Of a stretch of DNA of 6,823 nt, positions 1-5,533 are shown piece by piece. Under the pieces are notes generated by a model. The model made no database searches. It was not told the origin of the DNA and saw only the letters and a list, made by a program, of their open reading frames with translations. Numbering within the stretch: the first letter of the stretch is position 1; every line of letters begins with the position of its first letter. Made by a program: the position numbers and the translations under genes. The DNA is from Marinagarivorans sp. UBA5870 (GTDB lineage Bacteria; Pseudomonadota; Gammaproteobacteria; Pseudomonadales; Cellvibrionaceae), in contig DJFO01000224.1 of assembly GCA_002432555.1 (NCBI GenBank), positions 8,648 through 15,470 on the forward strand, written 5' to 3'.

Positions 1-1
1 C

Positions 2-103
2 GGTTATGTGGGTCTCCAGACCCTGCTCAAGCTCAATGAGGCACTGGGTGTGGAAAAATCACTCACGGATCTGGAGCCTGGCTTGGTGATTGTCGATGGT
101 TGA
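2..103 (+). CDS. gspA: 3' end of a probable GspA/ExeA-type ATPase (peptidoglycan-binding tail)
   Basis: This is an open frame entering from the left edge and ending at TGA 101-103. Only 33 residues are visible. They begin GYVGLQTLLKLNEALG, which fits the end of a PG_binding_1 domain (pattern G-x-V-G-x-x-T-x-x-x-L-N). A short tail ending LVIVDG follows. GspA/ExeA proteins are inner-membrane AAA+ ATPases whose periplasmic part ends in such a peptidoglycan-binding domain. They work with GspB to insert the type II secretion secretin. The next gene, 62 nt downstream on the same strand, is gspB, which is the usual partner order. The ATPase domain is outside the window, so the name rests on the tail motif and the neighbour. 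Another PG-binding envelope protein remains possible. Confidence 0.55.
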   Translation, partial: GYVGLQTLLKLNEALGVEKSLTDLEPGLVIVDG

Positions 104-142
104 GGGATTAATCGCAGACTCCAGGGTGCGCACCATAGAACC

Positions 143-150
143 GGGGAGGA
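143..150 (+). promoter_or_regulatory. Purine-rich Shine-Dalgarno of gspB at unusually long spacing
   Basis: GGGGAGGA is the only good Shine-Dalgarno match ahead of gspB, but it ends 15 nt before the ATG at 166, longer than the usual 5-10 nt. No ATG, GTG or TTG lies in frame between the in-frame stop TAG at 136-138 and ATG 166, so the start itself is not in doubt. Confidence 0.45.
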
Positions 151-165
151 ACGAACGGGCAGTTT

Positions 166-1092
166 ATGTCGCTAATACTCGATGCATTAAATAAGGCCGA
201 CCGGGAGCGCGACTACCGCGACGCGGTGCCGGATCTCAACACGATTCACGGCGGCATCCGCCGGGACGGCCAGCGCCGGTTTGCGTGGCTAGTGGCGATA
301 CTGGGGTCCTTGGTCGTCGTGCTGGCGGTCGTGGTGGCAGCGCTTTGGCTGCGTTCGCCCGCCGTGGATTCGGCGGCGCCTGCGGAGCCCGTGCAGCCAG
401 CCGTCGAGCCGGTGCCGCCCGCGACGCCTTTCCCCTCGACCTCAGCGCCGGCAATAGCGGCGACTGCACCGGCTGCCGCAGAGACGGTCTCTTCCGCCGC
501 AGCCGCACCAGAGCTCGAGCTGTTTCCGACCACAGCGGTCGGGGTTAATCCGGAAATCGAGGCGCTTTATCAAGTTCAGGCAGATGCGGTTGTCCAGGAG
601 GTGACGGAGCCGGAAGTCCAGGCAGCCCTGTCCGACACATTGGTGGAGGAGCCGCTGGTGACCAAACCTGCTCACGCGAAACCCAGCGTCGATGCGGAGC
701 TCGCCCGCACGCTGTGGGAGGAGGCCAAACGGCAGCAACAATACCCCGTGCCTCTGCCGCCGGAGGCTAAGACCGCGGCGGCGGGCAAATCGCCGGCTTC
801 GGCGCCGGCACCCGCCATCAAGGCGCCGCTCGAAGAGACCCTGGCCGGTTATGCCGAAACACCTTTTCTGCACGAGCTGCCGCCAACCGTGCAAAACACC
901 ATCCCGACCCTCATGTATGCCCGCCACGATTATTCGCAAGGGCTGGTGGTGATCAACAAGGCCGACCTCCGAGCCGGCGATGCCACCAATGGTGGTGTGC
1001 AAGTGGAACGCGTACTGGCGGATGGTGTTCTCCTAAGCCTCCAGGGTACAGAATTCAAACTCTCCTCTCTCAGCAGCTGGGTCAATTACTGA
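166..1092 (+). CDS. gspB: GspB, type II secretion system assembly factor
   Basis: GspB (ExeB/PulB-like) is a bitopic inner-membrane protein that pairs with GspA to help the GspD secretin cross peptidoglycan and assemble in the outer membrane. The N-terminus MSLILDALNKADRER is the family's conserved cytoplasmic start. One membrane segment spans about residues 39-62, followed by an Ala/Pro-rich periplasmic stretch (about 65-115) and a longer low-complexity spacer. The C-terminal GspB domain is about residues 231-308. It opens LHELPPTVQNTIPTL, contains the YSQGLVVINK segment, and ends LSSWVNY. The start at 166 matches the conserved N-terminus, and an in-frame stop at 136-138 rules out longer versions. 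It probably shares a transcript with the gene ending at 103. No other gsp genes follow, so the gspAB pair is apparently separate from the main secretion operon. The family call is secure. The function is inferred from the family. Confidence 0.9.
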   Translation: MSLILDALNKADRERDYRDAVPDLNTIHGGIRRDGQRRFAWLVAILGSLVVVLAVVVAALWLRSPAVDSAAPAEPVQPAVEPVPPATPFPSTSAPAIAATAPAAAETVSSAAAAPELELFPTTAVGVNPEIEALYQVQADAVVQEVTEPEVQAALSDTLVEEPLVTKPAHAKPSVDAELARTLWEEAKRQQQYPVPLPPEAKTAAAGKSPASAPAPAIKAPLEETLAGYAETPFLHELPPTVQNTIPTLMYARHDYSQGLVVINKADLRAGDATNGGVQVERVLADGVLLSLQGTEFKLSSLSSWVNY

Positions 1093-1154
1093 CCGGCGGA
1101 ATTCCGTAAACCGCCGCCTGCCTGCGACTCAACTATGCGTTGTGAGTCATAAAA

Positions 1155-1185
1155 CCGTCATTCCCCGGTTGTTTGCGATCGGGGA
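1155..1185 (+). repeat. Solitary diverged REP-like hairpin upstream of the lipoprotein gene
   Basis: Arms 1162-1171 and 1176-1185 pair over 10 bp, including two G-U wobbles, around a TTTG loop. No T-run follows on the + strand, so it is not a normal intrinsic terminator. The 11 bases CCGTCATTCCC at 1155-1165 are identical to the outer part of the palindromes in the array at 3789-4140 (reverse complement of the unit A form). The CGGGGA arm matches the unit B form. I read it as a diverged single copy of that repeat family in the 200-nt gap between gspB and the lipoprotein gene. The rest of the gap (1093-1154 and 1186-1278) shows nothing convincing. Confidence 0.5.
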
Positions 1186-1278
1186 CTTCGTTAAGTTGGC
1201 CCCGCAGATAAAAACCTCTACGAATTAGTGCGAAACGTAATAAACCAAGCGGACCGGTAACCGCCGCCCGCCATGCTT

Positions 1279-1284
1279 GAAGGA
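1279..1284 (+). promoter_or_regulatory. Shine-Dalgarno for the poly-Ser lipoprotein
   Basis: GAAGGA lies 8 nt before ATG 1293. This good spacing supports that start. The nearby ATG at 1273 is in a different frame. Confidence 0.7.
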
Positions 1285-1292
1285 TCCGGCCT

Positions 1293-3635
1293 ATGAAAAA
1301 TCTCTTGATCGGTGCGGGCTCGCCCCGCACTTGGTGTGTGGTGGCTTTGGCGGCCGCGCTCAGTGCTTGCGGTGGCAACAGCTCGTCCGGTAGTTCCTCC
1401 AGCTCCAGCAGCTCTTCTTCGAGCAGCTCCTCTGCGAGTTCGTCATCCAATAGCTCTTCAACCAGCAGTTCCTCAACCAGCTCTTCGTCCAGCTCTTCAT
1501 CCAGCTCAAGCAGTTCGTCGAGCTCCAGCAGCTCCGGCGTCGTTCAGCTGGACGCGGCGGACCTCCTAATTGGTGGCACCAGCCGCAATCTCTATCAGAC
1601 CCATTTCACCCGTTCGCCCGCTGCCCTAGGCGCAGCCACCGCGCTCGCCGAGGTGGCCGAACCCTCTTTTGCCGCCATCAATCGCGCGGGAGATCGGATT
1701 TATGCGCTCACCCTGACCCAGGGCAGAGTTACCACTTATGCGCGCAGCGCAAGTGGGCTGCAGAAATTGGGCGAAGTTTCCACCCAGGGCGTCGCTTCGG
1801 CGCACATCGCCCTCAGCCCCGACGAGCGTCAGCTGGCGGTGGCCAATTTTGATAGCGGCGAATTAGTGGTCTTCCGCCTGGATGAGGCGGGTGAGCCGGA
1901 GGGCGACCCTGCGATATTCGAGCCGGACTTTGGCCCCGGCCAAACGCGGATTCACTGGGTGGGCTGGGATCCCGATGGGGAGCACCTTTACGCCACCAAC
2001 TTTGGGGAAAATTCCGTGCTGGTGTACGACTCCTCTGGAGACGCGGTGCAAAACGGCCGGGTGGCACTGCAGCTGGAAAACGGCGACGGCACCCGGCATG
2101 TTGCCTTCGCTCCGGACGGCTCGCATGCCTATATCCTCAACGAGCTCTCCAGCGAGCTGGTGGTTGCCGCGCGTAATGCCGATGGATCTCTCACGCAACT
2201 GCAACGCCTGACGACCCTGCCAGAGGACTACTCCGGCAACAACCAGACGGCGCACATACAGGTGAGTGCCGATGGCCGTTTCGTCTACGCCTCTAACCGC
2301 GGCCACAACAGTATTGCGGTTTTCGCGGCAGACGCCACGGGTGCCGACCTCAGCCTGGTGCAGACTATTTCCACCGGCGGCAATTGGCCGCGAGCGTTTC
2401 TCCTGGTCGATGGCCTACGACATCTCTTCGTCGCCAATGAACGCAGCAGCATCGTGACGGCTTTTGCGGTCTTGGCTGACGGCACCTTGCAAGACACCAA
2501 CCTGGAAGTGAACGTCCAGCAGCCGACTTACCTCGGTTTACTGCCCGAGCTGGATGGCTCTTCGAGCTCCAGCAGTTCGTCCTCGACCAGCTCGAGTTCG
2601 TCGAACAGCTCCAGCTCCTCCAGCAGCTCGAGTTCTTCCAGCAGCTCGTCCAGTTCCAGCAGCAGCTCGAGCTCTTCCAGCTCCTCCAGCTCCAGCTCGA
2701 GCAGCAGCGGCGTGGTCATAGCCCCGCGCACCGAGTGCCCGCCACCGCCGCCCGCGGTAGACCACGATGCCATAGAGCCCTATGACACGAATGACGAACT
2801 CGACAAAGCCGTGGCCAACTACAAAGAACTCATGGTGAAAATGCCGACTTTCACCAGCAGCGTCATCAATTTACCTTATCGCCTGCATCAGCCTAACCAG
2901 GCTGCGGAAAACCCCGAGCAGCTCTATCCGCTGGTGGTGTACCTGCACGGCGGCGCCGAGCGCGGCACGGATGGTGATCGCACTGTCGACTACCGGCACG
3001 TGCTCCCGTTTATAGCTTCGTCCAATTCACTTCTGTCGGAGGTGAATCAGATTGAAAAACCGGCCTATATCGTCATACCTCAGTGCGATTGCCAGTTCGG
3101 CGGCAACGAGTGGTCCAGCGGCGGCTTCGGACCATTCGGTTACACCGAAAAGCCGTCGCGTTACGGCCAGGCGCTGGAAGATCTGATCGAGCACCTGATT
3201 GCTACCTACCAAGTGGATCCGCGGCGCATTTACGTGACGGGGATTTCGATGGGCGGTGGTGGCTCGTGGGACATCGCCGGACGTCGGCCTGACCTGATTG
3301 CGGCCGCAGTACCTATGTCCGGCCACCCCCTGCGGGCGGACGATGCCGCCCGGGTGATGGGCGCGTCCAAAGTGCCGGTGTGGATTAATCAGGGAGAAGG
3401 GGACGAGAACAACTCTATTGAAGACACCCGCCGCACTGTGGCGGCAGTCACCAATGCCGGTGGCTGCACCACCTTGAGCGCCTATCCGAAACGACCTGAT
3501 TGGCGCGACATAGACCCGGGTGATGCCGAGATGGGCAATGGCGGAGATATCAACCACACGGTTTGGATGCGCGCCTATATGAACCCAGCCCTATGGGATT
3601 GGGTATTCTCGATCGAGCAACCTATCGCCGAGTGA
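1293..3635 (+). CDS. Poly-Ser lipoprotein: lactonase-type beta-propeller fused to COG4099-like esterase
   Basis: This is a 780-residue probable outer-membrane lipoprotein. Residues 1-25 are a signal peptide with lipobox LSAC. Cys26 is the lipidation site, and Gly27 is not the Asp that retains lipoproteins in the inner membrane. Poly-Ser linker 1 is 30-81. Residues about 83-421 match the lactonase/6-phosphogluconolactonase-type seven-bladed propeller (PF10282), with repeats such as HVAFAPDGSHAYILNE, TAHIQVSADGRFVYASNRGH (319-338) and GNWPRAFLL. Poly-Ser linker 2 is 423-472. Residues about 495-775 are an alpha/beta-hydrolase like predicted peptidases/esterases of COG4099. Visible are the oxyanion-side HGG (552-554), the nucleophile elbow GISMGG with Ser652, a likely acid Asp704 in NQGEGDEN, and a likely His755 in DINHTVW. 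Cysteines 482, 598, 600 and 725 could form disulfides. The upstream SD and lipobox fix the start, and a terminator follows directly. The substrate is unknown. An extracellular polysaccharide-ester or ester hydrolase is plausible. The domain calls are firm and the role is inferred. Confidence 0.85.
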   Translation: MKNLLIGAGSPRTWCVVALAAALSACGGNSSSGSSSSSSSSSSSSSSASSSSNSSSTSSSSTSSSSSSSSSSSSSSSSSSSGVVQLDAADLLIGGTSRNLYQTHFTRSPAALGAATALAEVAEPSFAAINRAGDRIYALTLTQGRVTTYARSASGLQKLGEVSTQGVASAHIALSPDERQLAVANFDSGELVVFRLDEAGEPEGDPAIFEPDFGPGQTRIHWVGWDPDGEHLYATNFGENSVLVYDSSGDAVQNGRVALQLENGDGTRHVAFAPDGSHAYILNELSSELVVAARNADGSLTQLQRLTTLPEDYSGNNQTAHIQVSADGRFVYASNRGHNSIAVFAADATGADLSLVQTISTGGNWPRAFLLVDGLRHLFVANERSSIVTAFAVLADGTLQDTNLEVNVQQPTYLGLLPELDGSSSSSSSSSTSSSSSNSSSSSSSSSSSSSSSSSSSSSSSSSSSSSSSSSSGVVIAPRTECPPPPPAVDHDAIEPYDTNDELDKAVANYKELMVKMPTFTSSVINLPYRLHQPNQAAENPEQLYPLVVYLHGGAERGTDGDRTVDYRHVLPFIASSNSLLSEVNQIEKPAYIVIPQCDCQFGGNEWSSGGFGPFGYTEKPSRYGQALEDLIEHLIATYQVDPRRIYVTGISMGGGGSWDIAGRRPDLIAAAVPMSGHPLRADDAARVMGASKVPVWINQGEGDENNSIEDTRRTVAAVTNAGGCTTLSAYPKRPDWRDIDPGDAEMGNGGDINHTVWMRAYMNPALWDWVFSIEQPIAE
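1380..1535 (+). repeat. Poly-serine linker 1 coding tract (residues 30-81)
   Basis: This tract of 52 codons has 47 Ser, interrupted by Gly33, Ala48, Asn53, Thr57 and Thr62. By hand count about 19 Ser codons are AGY and 28 are TCN, thoroughly interleaved, so the DNA is not a simple trinucleotide repeat. It sits immediately after the lipidated Cys and acts as a flexible spacer between the membrane anchor and the propeller. Confidence 0.9.
2559..2708 (+). repeat. Poly-serine linker 2 coding tract (residues 423-472)
   Basis: These 50 codons are almost all Ser, with a single Thr and a single Asn near the front. They again mix AGC, AGT, TCC, TCG and TCT. The tract separates the propeller from the esterase and ends SSSGVVIAP, echoing the end of linker 1 (SSSGVVQL). 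Both linkers therefore close with Ser-Gly-Val-Val. Confidence 0.9.
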
Positions 3636-3641
3636 GTTCAA

Positions 3642-3669
3642 GCGGGCGCTGCGGCGCCCGCGCCTTTTT
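3642..3669 (+). terminator. Intrinsic terminator of the poly-Ser lipoprotein gene
   Basis: A perfect 8-bp GC-rich stem pairs GCGGGCGC at 3642-3649 with GCGCCCGC at 3654-3661 around a TGCG loop. After GCC it is followed by five T at 3665-3669. It begins 6 nt after the stop codon. Confidence 0.88.
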
Positions 3670-3788
3670 AACCACTACTGCATTCTTTCTTCCGGACCGA
3701 CTTCTTTCGCTATTCCACCCGGCCACCCGGGACCGCCCGCCTCTGCCCACAAGATCACGACGGAATCCCGCACCGTCCGTCCGTTCTC

Positions 3789-3817
3789 TGGGTTCCCGCC
3801 TGCGCGGGAATGACGGA
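3789..3817 (-). repeat. REP-like element A, copy 1
   Basis: This 29-bp copy contains TTCCCGC-CTGC-GCGGGAA, a perfect 7-bp stem with a 4-nt loop. Confidence 0.8.
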
Positions 3818-3864
3818 ACTTTGCACTGAACACTTACTGGATTCCGCGGGGCCACTCTCTTCCC

Positions 3865-3892
3865 GTCGTCCCCGCGAAGGCGGGGATCCAGG
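3865..3892 (+). repeat. REP-like element B, copy 1
   Basis: This 28-bp copy contains CCCCGC-GAAG-GCGGGG, a perfect 6-bp stem. It is inverted relative to element A. Confidence 0.8.
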
Positions 3893-3911
3893 CGGTGTAG
3901 CAGCGTTCCCC

Positions 3912-3940
3912 TGGGTTCCCGCCTGCGAGGGAATGACGGA
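3912..3940 (-). repeat. REP-like element A, copy 2
   Basis: This 29-bp copy is identical to copy 1 apart from one base (GAGGGAA in place of GCGGGAA), which puts a mismatch in the stem. Confidence 0.8.
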
Positions 3941-3987
3941 GCTTTGCATTAAGCACTTACTGGATTCCGCGGGGCCCCTCTCTTCTC

Positions 3988-4014
3988 GTCGTCCCCGCGA
4001 AGGCGGGGTCCAGG
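3988..4014 (+). repeat. REP-like element B, copy 2
   Basis: This is element B with a single-base deletion just outside the stem (GGGGTCC in place of GGGGATCC). The CCCCGC/GCGGGG stem is intact. Confidence 0.8.
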
Positions 4015-4032
4015 GGATGTGGCAGCGTTCAG

Positions 4033-4061
4033 TGGGTTCCCGCCTGCGCGGGAATGACGGA
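4033..4061 (-). repeat. REP-like element A, copy 3
   Basis: All 29 bp are identical to copy 1, with the same perfect 7-bp stem. Confidence 0.8.
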
Positions 4062-4111
4062 GCTTTGCACTAAACACCTGCTGGATTCCGCGCAACAACG
4101 CTCCATCTATC

Positions 4112-4139
4112 GTCGTCCCCGCGAAGGCGGGGATCCAGG
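4112..4139 (+). repeat. REP-like element B, copy 3
   Basis: All 28 bp match copy 1 except the last base. The sequence before it (4090-4111) has diverged from units 1 and 2, so the third unit is the least conserved internally. Confidence 0.8.
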
Positions 4140-4247
4140 AATGTGTGCTCCGTCCCGTGGGTCGGGGCGCGAAAGTTCCAGCCGGAGCGTTGTAGTCAGC
4201 AGTTACCGGATTCGCTGCCAGCCTTACGTCAACGGGGGAAACCCGCG

Positions 4248-5522
4248 CTAATTCCCGGCGCCTGGCAGGTAGCGCGTGACGAGTTCCATCAGGCGAGCCA
4301 CGGCACCGCGATTCTGCTCTGCAAATTCACGTGCTTTAGTTCCAACACTCAGGCGTTCAGCCGGGTGGCGAAGCCAGGTGTCGAGTTGGCGGGCGAGAGA
4401 CGGCGCATCTGCCACGGTCACCATCCCGCCGCACTGCTCCAGCCGCCGGCTGATGTCCGCGAAGTTGAATGTGTGGGGGCCGCTGAGGATGGGCAAGCCC
4501 CAACAGGCAGGTTCGATCATATTGTGGCCGCCGCGTTCGATCAGGCTACCACCGACAAAGGCGATGTCCGCGCAGCCGTAGAGCAACATCATTTCCCCCA
4601 TGGTATCTCCGACAATCACCTCTGTACTCGGGCCGGGAGCGACGCCGCTGCTGCGAGTCAAAGTATTGAACCGGTTGCGGCTCAATTCATAAACCTCCTG
4701 AAACCGCTCGGGGTGGCGCGGCACCAGGATCAGCAGCGCGTTCGGGTGGAGCGCGCGGAGGAGCGCAAAGGCGTCCAGCACGATCGGGTCTTCGCCGATG
4801 TGGGTGCTGGCGGCGATCACCACCGGACGGTCGGCACCGTAGCGCGTGCGCAGCTGCCGGGCCGATTGTCTGAGCTCCGGGGACAAGGTGATATCAAACT
4901 TCACGCTGCCTGTGACCCGCAATTTGCCGGCCGTGAGCCCGAGATCGAGAAATCGCTGGCCGTCCTCCGCGTTCTGCACCGCCACGTGGCTCAGGCATTC
5001 CAAGAGTTGTCTGCTCGATCGGGGAAAGCGACCGTAACGGCGGGCGGAGCGGGCGGACATGCGGGCGTTGGCGAGTATGACGGGTAGCCCTTGAGCCGCG
5101 CATTCGTGCAGCATGTTTGGCCAAAGCTCCGTTTCCATGATGATGGCGAGGACGGGCCGGGTGCGCCGTAAAAACGCGGCGACTGTCCAGGGCAGATCGT
5201 AAGGGGCGTATACGTGCAGGACTTTATCACCAAAAGTCTCGAGTACGCGGGTCGAACCCGTCGGCGTCATAGTGGTAACCATGAGGGTCACCGAGCCGTA
5301 CTCCAAGAGCTGGCGGATGACCGGAGTTGCGGCCACGACTTCACCGACCGACACCGCGTGCACCCAAACGATGGGGTGGACTGCTGTTGGGGCGGCGTAG
5401 ATGCCGAAGCGCTCGGGCCAGCGAATTCGATAGCCCGGGACTTTTTTATCTTTAATCCACAGGCGGTAGAAAATCACCGGCAGGGCGATGATGAACACCA
5501 CTGTATAGAAGAAACGCAGCAT
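4248..5522 (-). CDS. waaA: WaaA (KdtA), Kdo transferase
   Basis: This 424-residue GT30 glycosyltransferase transfers Kdo from CMP-Kdo to the tetraacyl lipid A precursor (lipid IVA), the first step of LPS core assembly on the inner face of the inner membrane. The N-terminal hydrophobic anchor (about 1-22) is typical. The acceptor-side motif WVHAVSVGEV carries Glu61, which aligns with the catalytic Glu of the family. METELWPN is at 129-136. The CMP-Kdo-binding half includes GDTMGEM (305-311) and GSLIERGGHNMIEPA (325-339). Length is close to the family norm and the protein appears complete. It starts 11 nt after the msbA stop and has no clear Shine-Dalgarno, so translation is probably coupled to msbA. 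The number of Kdo residues added cannot be told from sequence. Confidence 0.96.
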   Translation of the reverse strand: MLRFFYTVVFIIALPVIFYRLWIKDKKVPGYRIRWPERFGIYAAPTAVHPIVWVHAVSVGEVVAATPVIRQLLEYGSVTLMVTTMTPTGSTRVLETFGDKVLHVYAPYDLPWTVAAFLRRTRPVLAIIMETELWPNMLHECAAQGLPVILANARMSARSARRYGRFPRSSRQLLECLSHVAVQNAEDGQRFLDLGLTAGKLRVTGSVKFDITLSPELRQSARQLRTRYGADRPVVIAASTHIGEDPIVLDAFALLRALHPNALLILVPRHPERFQEVYELSRNRFNTLTRSSGVAPGPSTEVIVGDTMGEMMLLYGCADIAFVGGSLIERGGHNMIEPACWGLPILSGPHTFNFADISRRLEQCGGMVTVADAPSLARQLDTWLRHPAERLSVGTKAREFAEQNRGAVARLMELVTRYLPGAGN

Positions 5523-5533
5523 AGGGCCGTCTG

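Larger units (their letters stand above)
3789..4140. repeat. Tandem array of three ~123-bp composite REP-like units
   Basis: Each unit is element A, then about 47-50 nt, then element B, with 18-19 nt before the next A. A starts at 3789, 3912 and 4033, and B starts at 3865, 3988 and 4112, so the period is 121-124 bp. A and B are inverted copies of one another: A1 against the reverse complement of B1 matches at 21 of 26 positions. Each also contains its own small hairpin. The spacer inside each unit is conserved too (for example CTGGATTCCGCG in all three), so the whole unit was duplicated rather than single palindromes being inserted. The core resembles widespread proteobacterial repeats of the type TTCCC-N8-GGGAA, such as the dRS3 element of Neisseria. 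It lies between convergent genes, a common place for REP elements. Confidence 0.85.
3636..4247. other. Gene-free block between convergent genes
   Basis: These 612 nt separate the stop of the poly-Ser lipoprotein gene from the stop of waaA, which converge here. The block holds the lipoprotein's terminator, 119 nt with no recognisable feature (3670-3788), a three-copy composite repeat array (3789-4140), and 107 nt with no clear feature (4141-4247). Open frames across the array encode peptides with RRPREGGDPG or VIPAQAGTQ strings. These are translations of the palindromic repeat, not genes. No convincing terminator for waaA was found apart from a weak 4-bp stem near 4233-4244. Confidence 0.75.

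Noticed and set aside
442..1002. Minus-strand open frame inside gspB
   Set aside because: It is Arg-rich, typical of the shadow frame of an Ala/Pro-rich GC-rich gene. GspB ends are clearly conserved on the + strand.
1094..1116. Hairpin CGGCGG/CCGCCG after gspB as a terminator
   Set aside because: The stem is only 6 bp, the loop is 11 nt and no T-run follows.
1196..1224. Possible sigma-70 promoter for the lipoprotein gene, TTGGCC - 17 nt - TACGAA
   Set aside because: The -35 matches at four of six positions and the -10 at only three, which is too weak to report as a feature without transcript data.
1104..1272. Near-direct repeat of 19 bp (1104-1122 and 1254-1272, 16 of 19 matching)
   Set aside because: It is mostly GCC-type low complexity in a GC-rich gap and could easily be chance.
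2528..2773. Minus-strand frame with a Glu/Leu-rich repeat (also 1133-1450)
   Set aside because: These are the reverse complements of the poly-Ser tracts (AGC/TCC read as Leu and Glu codons) and have no start or context of their own.
3789..4140. CRISPR array
   Set aside because: There are only three 27-29 bp copies of each element, the copies alternate in orientation, and the 'spacers' are unequal and themselves repeated. No cas gene is visible.
3810..4251. Open frames across the repeat block (peptides with RRPREGGDPG, MTELC.. or VIPAQAGTQ strings)
   Set aside because: The peptides repeat with the 123-bp DNA period and are read from palindromic repeats in several frames on both strands. There is no start context and no protein family. 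These are spurious genes of a well-known kind.
4143..5087. Long + strand open frame (314 codons) opposite waaA
   Set aside because: It is antisense to waaA, whose domains and motifs are complete. The frame is a product of high GC codon bias and shows no recognisable family.
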